From the NCBI GenBank assembly GCA_017432825.1, contig JAFRIJ010000004.1, positions 1 to 64,000 on the forward strand: a DNA stretch of 64,000 bases, written 5' to 3'. Positions 7,371 through 16,091 of this stretch are shown here, piece by piece. Under the pieces are notes generated by a model. The model was not told the origin of the DNA, searched no databases, and was given only the letters and a program-made list of their open reading frames with translations. The position numbers and the translations under genes are program-made. Each line of letters begins with the position of its first letter. Position 1 is the stretch's first letter. This DNA is from Bacilli bacterium. GTDB lineage: Bacteria > Bacillota_I > Bacilli_A > RF39 > UBA660.

Positions 7371-8051
7371 GTGAAAGTATTAATTATAGAAGATGAATAT
7401 AGCTTAGCAGATGCAATTAGAGAAATCTTAGAAAAAGAACATCTAGATGTTAAAATTGTTACTAATGGATTAGATGGAGAAGATGAAGCATTGACTAATA
7501 TATATGATTTAATATTACTTGATATTATGTTACCTAAAAAAAATGGTTTTGAAATATTAAAGACACTAAAAGAAGAAAAAATTAAAACACCTATTATTAT
7601 TTTAACTGCAAAATCAGAAATGAATGATAAATTAAATGGATTAGAAAACGGAGCAGATGATTATATAACTAAACCATTCCATATGAAAGAATTGCTAGCA
7701 AGAGTAAAGATAATACTAAAAAGAAGTGCAAATATTGAAGATACAAATATTTTATCATATGGAGATTTAACACTAGACTTATCAACAGGAAATTTAAAAT
7801 GTAATAATAACGAAGTTAGAGTAAACGGAAAAGAACTAAAATTAATAGAATTGCTTCTTATTAATAAAGAACAAATAGTTGCAAAGGAGGTATTAACAGA
7901 TAAAATCTGGGGATATGATAGTGAAGCAGAATATAATAGTGTAGAAGTATATGTATCATTTTTAAGAAAAAAAATAAATCTTTTAAAATCATCTGTTAAA
8001 ATATCAACAATAAGAGGAATTGGATATAAATTGGAGGCTAAAAATGATTGA
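7371..8051 (+). CDS. OmpR/PhoB-family response regulator
   Basis: A 226-residue DNA-binding response regulator. The receiver domain (1-115) has the acidic pair E7-D8, phospho-acceptor Asp51 in LILLDIMLP, and the TKPF lysine near residue 101. The C-terminal winged helix (about 130-225) shows ELKLIELLL, VEVYVSFLRKKI and the closing IRGIGYKL. It starts at GTG after AAGGTGA. It is paired with the overlapping kinase gene. Two TTCAAGA-N4-TTCAAGA boxes with the 11-bp period typical of this family lie upstream of this operon and of the polymer cluster, so both are likely targets. Confidence 0.93.
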   Translation: MKVLIIEDEYSLADAIREILEKEHLDVKIVTNGLDGEDEALTNIYDLILLDIMLPKKNGFEILKTLKEEKIKTPIIILTAKSEMNDKLNGLENGADDYITKPFHMKELLARVKIILKRSANIEDTNILSYGDLTLDLSTGNLKCNNNEVRVNGKELKLIELLLINKEQIVAKEVLTDKIWGYDSEAEYNSVEVYVSFLRKKINLLKSSVKISTIRGIGYKLEAKND

Positions 8052-9225
8052 AAAATTAAGAAAAAAAATATCTTTAATTATACTAATTGCAATATCAATT
8101 CCTCTATTGTTTATTATTATTTTTTATAATATTTCATATTATAATAACATAATTAGAGCTAATACTAAGTTTGTTGATAGATTTATTGGTGAACCTAATG
8201 GAGGACCAGTAGATAGAAGAGAAAATAAAATTGAATCATCAGAAATAAATGGAATATATTCTATTTCAATAAATAACGGTAATATATATAAATCAAGTAG
8301 TAATGTTACTGATAAGATAAAAAAATATGCTCTTAAAACAATTAATAAGAAAAATGAAAATGGAATAATAGGAAATTACATATATAAAAAAATAATCCAT
8401 GATAAAGATATAGCAATAATATTAATTGAGAGTTCAAGTGAAATTAATAAAATAAAAATGGTTATTATATCATCAATAATAGTATTAGTAATAGGGATTA
8501 CTATATTTTATATTATATCTAAAAAAATAGCTGAATTAATTGTAAAACCAGTAGAAGAAACATTTACAAAACAAATTGATTTTATTTCCGATGCATCTCA
8601 CGAATTAAAAACTCCTCTAGCAGTCATTAGAGCAAATGCTGATGTGTTAGAAGGAGAAATAGGGAAAAATAAATGGTTATCTTATATTCAAAATGAAACA
8701 GACAACATGACTAAACTTATAAGTGAATTATTATTACTCACAAAGATAGAAAACATAGATAAATTAAGAAAACCAGAAAGATTTAACATATCAGATCATA
8801 TTGAATTAACAGTATCATCTTTTGAAAGTATAGCATTTGAAAAAAAAATTAAAATTGAAACAAAAATACAAAAAGACATTATAGTAAATAAATTCAATAA
8901 AGATGATATTACTCATATTCTATCTACTTTAATAGATAACGCAATAAAACATACAGATGAAAAAAAGAAGGTAATAGTAGAATTAGAAAAAAACAAAGAT
9001 AAAATAATAATTGATGTAAAAAATAAAGGAATAGAAATACCTATAAGTGAAAGAGAAAAAATATTTGATAGATTCTATCGCATAGATAAATCAAGAAACA
9101 GAAATGAAAAAAGATATGGCTTAGGTCTTTCTATTGCAAAGGCAATTACATTAAAAAATAGTGGTACAATAGATGTTGATTATAAAGACGGATATACAAT
9201 ATTTAGAGTAGAATTACCACTATAA
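8044..9225 (+). CDS. Sensor histidine kinase
   Basis: A 393-residue membrane kinase, partner of the OmpR-type regulator it overlaps by 8 nt. It has a transmembrane helix near residues 9-29, a short extracellular sensor of about 110 residues, and a second helix near 140-160. The dimerisation domain has SDASHELKTP with phospho-His186. The ATPase domain has the N-box LIDNAIKHT, a G1 region reduced to KNKG as in many Gram-positive kinases, FDRFYRIDKSR and GLGLSIAKA. The start at 8044 follows a GGAGG. The signal sensed is unknown. Confidence 0.92.
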   Translation: MIEKLRKKISLIILIAISIPLLFIIIFYNISYYNNIIRANTKFVDRFIGEPNGGPVDRRENKIESSEINGIYSISINNGNIYKSSSNVTDKIKKYALKTINKKNENGIIGNYIYKKIIHDKDIAIILIESSSEINKIKMVIISSIIVLVIGITIFYIISKKIAELIVKPVEETFTKQIDFISDASHELKTPLAVIRANADVLEGEIGKNKWLSYIQNETDNMTKLISELLLLTKIENIDKLRKPERFNISDHIELTVSSFESIAFEKKIKIETKIQKDIIVNKFNKDDITHILSTLIDNAIKHTDEKKKVIVELEKNKDKIIIDVKNKGIEIPISEREKIFDRFYRIDKSRNRNEKRYGLGLSIAKAITLKNSGTIDVDYKDGYTIFRVELPL

Positions 9226-9250
9226 ATAATAAATGAAAGGAAAAGATAAA

Positions 9251-9478
9251 TTGAAAGAAAAAATAGTATTATTTATTATTGGCTTATTAGCAGGATCAAT
9301 TACTGCTACTGGAATCTTCTACATATATTTAACAACCAATAATTGTAATAATAAAGCAATAAAAAATAGTAGCAACATTTTATCAAGGAAAAAAGAAAAA
9401 GATAATAGTAAACACACAAAAAAAACTAATAGTGAAAATACCAAAGATGAACAAACAACAGAAAAAAAAGAAAATTAA
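9251..9478 (+). CDS. Small single-pass membrane protein
   Basis: A 75-residue protein with one hydrophobic helix (IVLFIIGLLAGSITATGIFY) followed by a Lys/Asn/Glu-rich tail with no fold apparent. The TTG at 9251 is preferred because it follows AAAGGAAAA at suitable spacing; an ATG at 9233 has no ribosome site. It sits 25 nt after the kinase gene and is probably co-transcribed with it, so it could tune the kinase, but that is only context. No family is recognised. Confidence 0.55.
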   Translation: MKEKIVLFIIGLLAGSITATGIFYIYLTTNNCNNKAIKNSSNILSRKKEKDNSKHTKKTNSENTKDEQTTEKKEN

Positions 9479-9502
9479 TTGCTTACAAAAAAATAAGAAA
9501 AA

Positions 9503-9511
9503 TGATATAAT
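9503..9511 (+). promoter_or_regulatory. Extended -10 promoter
   Basis: TGATATAAT with a possible -35 TTACAA at 9483-9488 (17-nt gap), upstream of the inverted repeat and the CarD-like gene. Confidence 0.55.
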
Positions 9512-9557
9512 TTACTTGTTGAGAAAAATAAGTCAATTATATTCAATGTGTAGCTAT

Positions 9558-9593
9558 AATGCGTAAGTCCAATTGTATAAGGACTTACGCATT
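9558..9593 (+). promoter_or_regulatory. Perfect 13-bp inverted repeat in the CarD-like leader
   Basis: AATGCGTAAGTCC and its exact reverse complement flank a 10-nt centre. A TATAAT (9555-9560) overlaps its left edge. The following ATTTCTTATA is too weak for a confident terminator. It may be an operator, an RNA hairpin or an attenuator for the CarD-like gene. Confidence 0.6.
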
Positions 9594-9617
9594 TCTTATA
9601 TAAAAAGGAGAAATAAA

Positions 9618-10112
9618 ATGTATAAAGAAAATGATTATTTAATATATAAAAAAGACGTATGTAGAGTAAAAGAAATAAGAAAGAATAAAATAAATGGTCT
9701 TGATTATTATATACTAGTTCCAATAAGTGACGAATCTTTAATAATAGATGTTCCTACTGATAATAGAATGGGATATATTAGGAGTATAATAACAAAAAAA
9801 GAAGCAGAAAATTTAATTAATAAAATACCTATAATAGAACCACTAACAAATATAGATGATAAGTATATAGAAAAGACATATAAAGAATTACTATATAATG
9901 GAACAAATGAAGATTTAATAAAAATAATTAAAACAACATATTTAAGAAATGATAATAGAATCAAAAATAATAAAAAAATAAGTGATAAAGATAGAATATT
10001 TTTTGAAAAAGCAGAAGAATACTTATATAATGAATTGTCTATAGCATTAAATATAAGTGTTGCTGAGACAAAAAAATATATACTTAACAAAGTAGAAAGT
10101 CTAATAAAATAA
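9618..10112 (+). CDS. CarD/CdnL-family transcription regulator
   Basis: A 164-residue protein of the CarD_CdnL_TRCF family, which binds the RNA polymerase beta subunit and stabilises open promoter complexes. The N-terminal Tudor-like part reads YLIYKKDVCRVKEI and YYILVPISDESLIIDVP. The remainder is helical (KEAENLINKIP, LIKIIKTTYLRN, FFEKAEEYLYNELSIAL). The start at 9618 follows AAAAGGAG; an earlier in-frame ATG at 9573 falls inside the inverted repeat and lacks a ribosome site. A perfect inverted repeat lies 24 nt upstream. Confidence 0.88.
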   Translation: MYKENDYLIYKKDVCRVKEIRKNKINGLDYYILVPISDESLIIDVPTDNRMGYIRSIITKKEAENLINKIPIIEPLTNIDDKYIEKTYKELLYNGTNEDLIKIIKTTYLRNDNRIKNNKKISDKDRIFFEKAEEYLYNELSIALNISVAETKKYILNKVESLIK

Positions 10113-10121
10113 TCATTTAAG

Positions 10122-10147
10122 GATGTAAGTAGTATCACATTTTTTTA
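10122..10147 (+). terminator. Weak terminator candidate
   Basis: GATGT/ACATT stem with a 10-nt loop followed by a T-run, just after the CarD-like gene. Confidence 0.35.
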
Positions 10148-10151
10148 TATA

Positions 10152-10160
10152 TGTTATAAT
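10152..10160 (+). promoter_or_regulatory. Extended -10 promoter
   Basis: TGTTATAAT 21 nt before the acetyltransferase start. Confidence 0.6.
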
Positions 10161-10180
10161 ATTCAATAGGAGTTGATACT

Positions 10181-10789
10181 ATGGATAAATTTTATTTAGA
10201 AAGACCATCAATAGATAGAAAAGAAGAAATAATAGATTACATTAATGAATTTGTAAAATATAAATCTAATATTAATGGAACTGGACAATTAGATAAATTT
10301 TTAAATGGATATACTTTTGAAGAAACCTTAGAAAGAGATTTAAATATGGAAAATAAAGAATATGCTTTACAGAACGGAAGATGTCCTGGAAAAACATTTT
10401 TACTAATTAGAGAAAGTGATAATAAAATAGTTGGTACTATTAATTTAAGATGGGATTTAAATGAAAGATTATTACGTTTTGGCGGTCATATAGGTTATGG
10501 AATTAGACCAACTGAGAGAAGAAAAGGATATAATAAGATAAATTTATATTTAGGTTTAATCGAAGCAAAAAAAATAGGGTTAGATAATGTTATGTTAGAT
10601 TGTGATGTAAATAACATAGGTTCAGATAAGACTCTAAAAGCATTAGGAGGAAAATTAGAAAGAAAAGAAATAAATCCATATGATGGAGTATTAACTAATG
10701 TATATTGGTTTAATGTAGAAGATACTTTAAACAATTATAAAAATGTATATGAACCATTTATAAGTATTAAAAATATAAAAAAAAGATAA
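10181..10789 (+). CDS. GNAT-family N-acetyltransferase
   Basis: A 202-residue cytoplasmic acetyltransferase that would use acetyl-CoA. Beta strand 4 (KIVGTINLRWDL) and the acetyl-CoA loop around IGYGIRPTERRKGYNKINL define the GNAT fold; the later DNVMLDCDVNNIGSDKTLKALGGKLE is the usual strand-helix closing pair. The acceptor is unknown. It has its own extended -10 promoter and an AGGAG site. The N-terminal 80 residues are longer than in minimal GNATs. Confidence 0.88.
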   Translation: MDKFYLERPSIDRKEEIIDYINEFVKYKSNINGTGQLDKFLNGYTFEETLERDLNMENKEYALQNGRCPGKTFLLIRESDNKIVGTINLRWDLNERLLRFGGHIGYGIRPTERRKGYNKINLYLGLIEAKKIGLDNVMLDCDVNNIGSDKTLKALGGKLERKEINPYDGVLTNVYWFNVEDTLNNYKNVYEPFISIKNIKKR

Positions 10790-10884
10790 TATTATGAATT
10801 TAAGAAATATGAAAAAAAGTAGGAGAATATATAAATATATATAAAATCATACAAATTATTAACAAAAAAAGATGAATAAAATAA

Positions 10885-10906
10885 CGGATGAAAAATCCTC
10901 TTTTTT
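10885..10906 (+). terminator. Weak terminator candidate
   Basis: GGAT/ATCC four-pair stem with a short A-rich loop and six T. It resembles a decayed version of the terminator at 220. Confidence 0.4.
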
Positions 10907-10907
10907 A

Positions 10908-10916
10908 TGTTATACT
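10908..10916 (+). promoter_or_regulatory. Extended -10 promoter
   Basis: TGTTATACT 19 nt before the acyltransferase start, touching the preceding T-run. Confidence 0.5.
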
Positions 10917-10935
10917 ATTAATAATAGGAGAGTAT

Positions 10936-11985
10936 ATGGAAGTAAAAGAAAGAGAATCAAATATTGAATTACTAAGAATATTTTCTATGTTTTTAATAGT
11001 ATTATTTCACTTAGGATATCATGGGATAATACTATCAAATACATTTATAGAAAGCAATATTTATATAAATAATATATATTTATATTTTATTAATATACTT
11101 GGGAAGATAGGCGTAAATTTATTTGTATTAATATCAGGATATTTCCTAGTAACTAAAAAGAAATATAACTACAAAAAAATACTATTATTTTGGTTACAAA
11201 TACTATTATATTCCATAATTATATATCTTGTATTAACTCTAGTATTTAAAAATAATAGTATAAGATTAATAGAAGCTTTAATGCCACTATCTTATAAAAA
11301 ATGGTGGTTTGCAACATCATATTTTATTTTATATTTAATATATCCATATATTAATATACTCATAAATAATCTATCTAAAAAAGATTATAAAAAGTTACTA
11401 ATAATATTAACAGTAATACTAAGCATATGGCCAATGATGATAAATAAAGATATAGAATGTAATAACTTAGTTTGGTTTATATATCTATACTTAATAGGAG
11501 CATATATAAAATTATATATAAAACACACACGCAATAAGAAATGGTTTATATATACAGCAATATCTTTTATAGCAGCATTATTATTAATTATTGTATTATA
11601 TAGATTTAAAATAGATTACAATATTATATTTGGAGAATATAAATATCCAACACTATTAATATCTATTATTCTGTTTCTAAGCTTTTTAAATTTGAAAACA
11701 AATAATAGTAAAATAATAAATACAATAGGAAAAAGCACCTTTGGAATCTATTTATTACATGATCACATAATACTAAAAAACTATATATGGTATAAATTAT
11801 TTAAAGTAAATGAATTATACTATCAGAAAAACTTTATACCTAAAAGCCTATTAATAGTACTAATTGTATTTATAGCATGTTTTATAATTGAATTAATAAG
11901 AATGACTTTAGAAAAATATATATTATTATTTATTGATAAAAAGAAGAAAGAGGATAAATATGAAAAAAAAGAAATTAATATATGA
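10936..11985 (+). CDS. Acyltransferase-3 family membrane protein
   Basis: A 349-residue integral membrane O-acyltransferase (acyltransferase-3) with about ten hydrophobic segments. The N-terminal RESNIELLRIFSMFLIVLFHLGYHG holds the catalytic-site arginine and histidine of the family; SYKKWWFATSYFILYLIYPYIN and GIYLLHDHIIL are typical later motifs. It would transfer acyl groups to a surface polysaccharide or lipid. The start at 10936 follows ATAGGAGAG; an upstream in-frame ATG at 10888 lies inside the terminator and promoter. It overlaps the uracil permease gene by 26 nt. Confidence 0.85.
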   Translation: MEVKERESNIELLRIFSMFLIVLFHLGYHGIILSNTFIESNIYINNIYLYFINILGKIGVNLFVLISGYFLVTKKKYNYKKILLFWLQILLYSIIIYLVLTLVFKNNSIRLIEALMPLSYKKWWFATSYFILYLIYPYINILINNLSKKDYKKLLIILTVILSIWPMMINKDIECNNLVWFIYLYLIGAYIKLYIKHTRNKKWFIYTAISFIAALLLIIVLYRFKIDYNIIFGEYKYPTLLISIILFLSFLNLKTNNSKIINTIGKSTFGIYLLHDHIILKNYIWYKLFKVNELYYQKNFIPKSLLIVLIVFIACFIIELIRMTLEKYILLFIDKKKKEDKYEKKEINI

Positions 11986-13246
11986 TACATATGAAAAGCC
12001 ACCATTAAAAGAATGGATTATTTTATCATTACAACACGTATTTGCCATGTTTGGAGCTACTATATTAGTACCAATATTAGTAAATAAAGCAGCAGGCGCA
12101 GAGATAATGAGTGTACCACTTGCTCTTATTTGTAGTGGAGTAGGAACAATAATTTACATTATATGTACTAACGGGAAATCACCAGTATATTTAGGGAGCT
12201 CTTTTGCATTTATCGCTCCTATAGCATCTGTTTATTTAAAAGATGGTGTATCAGGCTTTGCTACAGGGATAATTTCCGTTGGATTAGTATATATCTTGTT
12301 TTCTTTATTAGTAAGATTTTTTGGTAATGATTGGATAAAAAAATTATTGCCTCCAATTGTAACGGGGCCAATGATAATTATAATAGGATTATCTTTAGCA
12401 CCTAATGCAATTAATCAAATAGGATTAAGTGATGGAATAATAGAATGGAAAAGCTTATTTGTAGCAACAATATCTTTTCTTATGACATCATTAGTAGCAA
12501 TATATGGTAAAGGATTTATTAAGGTAATACCATTTCTTTTTGGAATAATAGTAGGTTATTATTTATCAGTATGTTTAGGATTAGTAGACTTTACTAATGT
12601 AAATAATTCGTCATTTTTTGCAATTCCTAAACTATTATTACCTTTTAAAGATTATTCTTTTAGTATGGTAGGATTACTAACAATGCTTCCCATAGCAATA
12701 GTATCTATATCAGAACACATTGGAGATCATATGGCTTTATCAAGTATAATTGATAAAGATTTAATTAAAGATCCAGGTCTAGATAAAACATTATTAGGAG
12801 ATGGTCTAGCAACAACATTTGCTGGATTAATAGGAGGGCCTGCTAATACAACTTATGGAGAAAATACCTCAGTAGTAGGAATGTCTAAAGTAGCTTCTGT
12901 ATGGGTAATAGGATTAGCAGCAGTTATTTCCATATTACTAGCTTTCTTTGGTAAAGTAACAGCCTTATTTCAAACAATACCAGATGAAGTATTAGGTGGA
13001 GTATCTTTACTATTATATGGATTTATCTCTGTAAATGGATTAAAAGTATTAATAGAAAATAGAGTAGATTTTAGTAAAATAAGAAATGTTATCATAGCCT
13101 CAACCATGTTAATATTAGGTTTAGGTGGTGCTGTAATAACAATATATACTAAAAATTTATCTATATCATTAACAGGAATATCTCTAGCAGCAATAGTTGG
13201 AATATTACTAAATATATTATTAAAAGATAAGGAAAAAACCATATGA
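11960..13246 (+). CDS. uraA: Uracil permease (NCS2 family)
   Basis: A 428-residue transporter with about 14 membrane segments, importing uracil with a proton. The opening LQHVFAMFGATILVP and the signature GPANTTYGENTSVVGMSKV near residue 300 are diagnostic of the NCS2 uracil/xanthine group, and the SEHIGDHMALS helix carries the substrate-binding glutamate. A start at 11960 after AAGAGGA gives the normal length. It overlaps genes on both sides, and translational coupling is likely. The gene symbol is by family; a xanthine relative is less likely. Confidence 0.85.
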   Translation: MKKKKLIYDTYEKPPLKEWIILSLQHVFAMFGATILVPILVNKAAGAEIMSVPLALICSGVGTIIYIICTNGKSPVYLGSSFAFIAPIASVYLKDGVSGFATGIISVGLVYILFSLLVRFFGNDWIKKLLPPIVTGPMIIIIGLSLAPNAINQIGLSDGIIEWKSLFVATISFLMTSLVAIYGKGFIKVIPFLFGIIVGYYLSVCLGLVDFTNVNNSSFFAIPKLLLPFKDYSFSMVGLLTMLPIAIVSISEHIGDHMALSSIIDKDLIKDPGLDKTLLGDGLATTFAGLIGGPANTTYGENTSVVGMSKVASVWVIGLAAVISILLAFFGKVTALFQTIPDEVLGGVSLLLYGFISVNGLKVLIENRVDFSKIRNVIIASTMLILGLGGAVITIYTKNLSISLTGISLAAIVGILLNILLKDKEKTI

Positions 13247-13722
13247 TAAGATTAGCTAAAGAAAAAGATTTAGAAATAATAATAAACATATATAATTATG
13301 CAAGAGAATATATGAAAAAAACAGGAAATACTACCCAGTGGCACGAAAATTATCCTAATAAAGAAATAGCAATAAATGATATTAACAATAATAATCTATA
13401 TGTCTATGAAGAAGATAATATAATTCATGGCGTATTTACCTTTATAATAGGTGAAGATAAAACGTATAAGATAATTGAAGAAGGTTCTTGGCTTTCTAAT
13501 GAATTATATGGAACAATTCATAGATTAGCAAGTGATGGAAAAATAAAAGGATTATTTAATGAAGTATTAAATTATTGTGAAAATATCATATCTCATATAA
13601 GGGTAGATACACATGAAAATAATAAAGTAATGCAGCACTTATTATTAAAAAACGGATTTAAGAGATGTGGAATAATATATGTAGAAGATAAAACTCCAAG
13701 AATAGCTTATGAAAAAATATGA
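13243..13722 (+). CDS. GNAT-family N-acetyltransferase
   Basis: A 159-residue acetyltransferase. MIRLAKEKDLEIIINIYNYAREYM is the usual first strand and helix; GVFTFIIGEDKTYKII, then ISHIRVDTHENNKVMQHLLLKNGFKRCGIIYVED, match strands 3-7 with the asparagine-containing acetyl-CoA helix. The substrate is unknown. The ATG overlaps the stop of the uracil permease (ATGA), so it is translationally coupled to it. Confidence 0.85.
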   Translation: MIRLAKEKDLEIIINIYNYAREYMKKTGNTTQWHENYPNKEIAINDINNNNLYVYEEDNIIHGVFTFIIGEDKTYKIIEEGSWLSNELYGTIHRLASDGKIKGLFNEVLNYCENIISHIRVDTHENNKVMQHLLLKNGFKRCGIIYVEDKTPRIAYEKI

Positions 13723-13740
13723 TTTATACTATTAATAATA

Positions 13741-13749
13741 TGTTATAAT
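13741..13749 (+). promoter_or_regulatory. Extended -10 promoter
   Basis: TGTTATAAT 20 nt before nagZ. Confidence 0.6.
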
Positions 13750-13768
13750 AACTGCGAGGAGTGTTACT

Positions 13769-14827
13769 ATGAATAATAATATGATAAAAAAAATAGGTCA
13801 AATGTTCATTGTGAGAATGCAAGGAAAACAAATAACAGAAGAACTTGAACAATTAATTAGAGATTATAATATTGGAGGAATATGTTTATATTCTAAAAAT
13901 TATGATACGTATGACGAAATGATAACACTTGTAAATAAATTAAAACAATTAAATAAAAAATATAATAAAGAAGCACTATTCATAGCAATAGACCAAGAAG
14001 GTGGCAGAGTAAACAGATTACCAAAAGATATAAGAAATATCCCAGCGGCTAAAAATATTAGTGTAAATAAAGAATACATAATTGAAGCAGGAAATATTAT
14101 TGGAGAAGTACTATCAAAAACGGGAATAAATATGAATTTTGCTCCGGTATTAGATATCCAAAGATTTGCAGATAATCATCCTATAGGAAATAGATGCTTT
14201 GGAACAAACGCTAATGATGTATCTAAAAAAGGTATTCTTATGATGAAAACACTAAAAGATAATAATGTTATATCTGTAGTTAAACATTTTCCAGGTCATG
14301 GCATGATAAAGTATGATAGCCATATTTTTTTACCAGTTACAAATAAGAATATAGATAATACAGAAGATATAATTCCATTTAAGGATGCTATAGAGCAAAA
14401 CACAGACGCTATTATGATAAGTCACATATTATTATCTAAAATAGATATGTTTAATCCAGCTAGCCTATCTAAAAAAGTAATAAAGAATTATTTAAAAGAA
14501 AAACTAAATTATAAAGGATTAGTAATAACAGACGATTTAAAAATGAAAGCAGTTAATTTATTATATGGGTATAAAAGATCTTCAATAAAAGCAATAAAAG
14601 CCTCGGCAGATATAATTCTTATAGGATCAGATTATAATATAGTAACAAAGTGTATTAATAACATAAATAATAAACTAAATACGGAATTAGAAACAAATAT
14701 TAATGATTCATATAATAAAATAATAGAAATAAAAAATAAATACAAAATAAATGATAATATAAATAATAATATAAATATTGATAAATATAATGAAAGAATA
14801 TTAGTTTTAAATAAAAAATGTAATTAA
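13769..14827 (+). CDS. nagZ: Beta-N-acetylglucosaminidase (GH3, NagZ type)
   Basis: A 352-residue glycoside hydrolase family 3 enzyme that removes N-acetylglucosamine from muropeptides during wall recycling. AIDQEGGRVNRLP, KHFPGHGMIKYDSH (the acid/base His-Asp loop of NagZ) and the nucleophile Asp in VITDDLKM are all present. There is no signal peptide, so it acts in the cytoplasm. It has its own promoter and ends at a two-way terminator shared with yggS. Confidence 0.9.
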   Translation: MNNNMIKKIGQMFIVRMQGKQITEELEQLIRDYNIGGICLYSKNYDTYDEMITLVNKLKQLNKKYNKEALFIAIDQEGGRVNRLPKDIRNIPAAKNISVNKEYIIEAGNIIGEVLSKTGINMNFAPVLDIQRFADNHPIGNRCFGTNANDVSKKGILMMKTLKDNNVISVVKHFPGHGMIKYDSHIFLPVTNKNIDNTEDIIPFKDAIEQNTDAIMISHILLSKIDMFNPASLSKKVIKNYLKEKLNYKGLVITDDLKMKAVNLLYGYKRSSIKAIKASADIILIGSDYNIVTKCINNINNKLNTELETNINDSYNKIIEIKNKYKINDNINNNINIDKYNERILVLNKKCN

Positions 14828-14851
14828 AAAGTCCTATATCTAGGACTTTTT
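14826..14851. terminator. Bidirectional terminator (nagZ / yggS)
   Basis: Perfect 11-bp stem AAAAAGTCCTA/TAGGACTTTTT with a TATC loop, T-rich on both strands, overlapping the yggS stop codon. Confidence 0.9.
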
Positions 14852-15478
14852 ATAATCTCTTTCTCCAAATATTTTAGTACCGATTCTTATATAAGTACTA
14901 CCTTCTTCAATAGCAGACTTATAATCACTACTCATTCCCATAGATAAAGTATTATAATTATACTTATTAGCAAATTCTCTCATTTTTTTAAAATATTTTC
15001 TATTATCAGAATGATTACTTGTATTAGGTGCTACACACATAAATCCAAGTATTTTAATGTTATTTAAAATATTAATATTTCTTATAGCATTATCTAATTC
15101 ATTAATTCTAAATCCATATTTAGATTCTTCGTTAGCAATATTTATTTCAAGTAGAATATTAACTACAATATTCTTTTTTTTAGCTTCTTTATCAATAACA
15201 TTAGCTAACTTAATACTATCAACAGAATGTATAAGAAAGACACGACCAACAATATCTTTAACTTTATTAGTTTGTAAGTGACCAATCATATGCCAATTTA
15301 TATCACTAGGTAACATATCTATTTTAGAAAGTAATTCTTGCACCTTATTCTCACCAAAATCTCTAATACCTGCTTCATATGCTTCTCTAATCATTTCTAC
15401 AGGTTTAGTTTTACTAACAGCAATTAATGTAGCGTTATTAGCGTCTTTTAATATACAATTAATATTATCTTTTATCAT
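14840..15478 (-). CDS. yggS: YggS-family pyridoxal-phosphate homeostasis protein
   Basis: A 212-residue PLP-binding barrel protein that keeps free pyridoxal phosphate in balance. The PLP lysine lies in LIAVSKTKP; DFGENKVQEL, WHMIGHLQTNK, SKYGF and the closing SMGMSSDYKSAIEEGSTYIRIGTKIFG are the family signature. It is slightly short at the N-terminus (no long helix before the first strand). It is one of three minus-strand genes here, transcribed from an extended -10 at 15494 and convergent with nagZ. Confidence 0.92.
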   Translation of the reverse strand: MIKDNINCILKDANNATLIAVSKTKPVEMIREAYEAGIRDFGENKVQELLSKIDMLPSDINWHMIGHLQTNKVKDIVGRVFLIHSVDSIKLANVIDKEAKKKNIVVNILLEINIANEESKYGFRINELDNAIRNINILNNIKILGFMCVAPNTSNHSDNRKYFKKMREFANKYNYNTLSMGMSSDYKSAIEEGSTYIRIGTKIFGERDYKKS

Positions 15479-15493
15479 ATTCTCACCAATATT

Positions 15494-15502
15494 ATTATAA
15501 CA
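15494..15502 (-). promoter_or_regulatory. Extended -10 promoter for yggS
   Basis: Minus strand TGTTATAAT 16 nt before the yggS start. Confidence 0.6.
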
Positions 15503-15529
15503 TTAATTAAGAATAGGTGATATTAAAAT

Positions 15530-15913
15530 ATGAATTATAAAGAAATAAGTAATAAATTAAAAGAAATAAATAATGAAGAAATAATATGGGTAATATATAT
15601 TGGAATAATAATATTAAGCTATTACTCTAATGATCTAGAAAGAAAATATTTTATAAATAAAGATTTAAATAGTAAAGAAAAATATAGAAGTATTATGATA
15701 TTAATATTCTTAATACTAGTAATAGTATATTTTTATTTTTTAAGTGATTCATATAGTGGAATAAAAGAATTAAAAATAAATGATAATAGTAAGAAAAGAA
15801 ATCTAACTTATCTATCTTTCGTAGCGTCCTTATTAATATTTATTAGTGGAATAATATTTTTATACATAGCAATAGAAGATGAAGATTTAAATGTAGAATT
15901 AGCATTTAATTAA
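15530..15913 (+). CDS. Small membrane protein, unknown
   Basis: A 127-residue protein with three hydrophobic segments (residues about 18-32, 55-72 and 93-113) and charged ends. It starts at ATG after ATAGGTGAT. No family is recognised. It is divergent from yggS. The 178 nt that follow are AT-rich, with only the promoter of the next gene visible. Confidence 0.6.
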   Translation: MNYKEISNKLKEINNEEIIWVIYIGIIILSYYSNDLERKYFINKDLNSKEKYRSIMILIFLILVIVYFYFLSDSYSGIKELKINDNSKKRNLTYLSFVASLLIFISGIIFLYIAIEDEDLNVELAFN

Positions 15914-16028
15914 AATATACATAAAATGTCAATAAATATTTTTTTTATAAAATTGTATAAAATAAAGAAAAATAACATAAAATTATCTTGTAGCATATAA
16001 TATTATGATTTACTTTAAGTATTAATAT

Positions 16029-16057
16029 TTGACATTTTTAACCATTTTTGATACAAT
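16029..16057 (+). promoter_or_regulatory. Sigma-A promoter
   Basis: TTGACA, exact 17-nt gap, TACAAT; 34 nt before the NlpC/P60 gene. Confidence 0.75.
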
Positions 16058-16091
16058 ATTAAACGTCCGTCTGAAAAAGGAGAGGAAAAAA

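Noticed and set aside
8800-9060. Homopolymeric A-tracts as phase-variation switches
   Set aside because: Runs of A6-A9 are everywhere in this AT-rich DNA and those inside genes here are not linked to frameshifted genes.
9573-9617. N-terminal extension of the CarD-like protein
   Set aside because: It would translate through the inverted repeat and has no ribosome site; 9618 has AAAAGGAG.
15057-15281. Plus-strand frame with a membrane-like sequence
   Set aside because: It lies wholly inside yggS on the other strand; the apparent helices are the complement of Lys/Asn/Ile codons.
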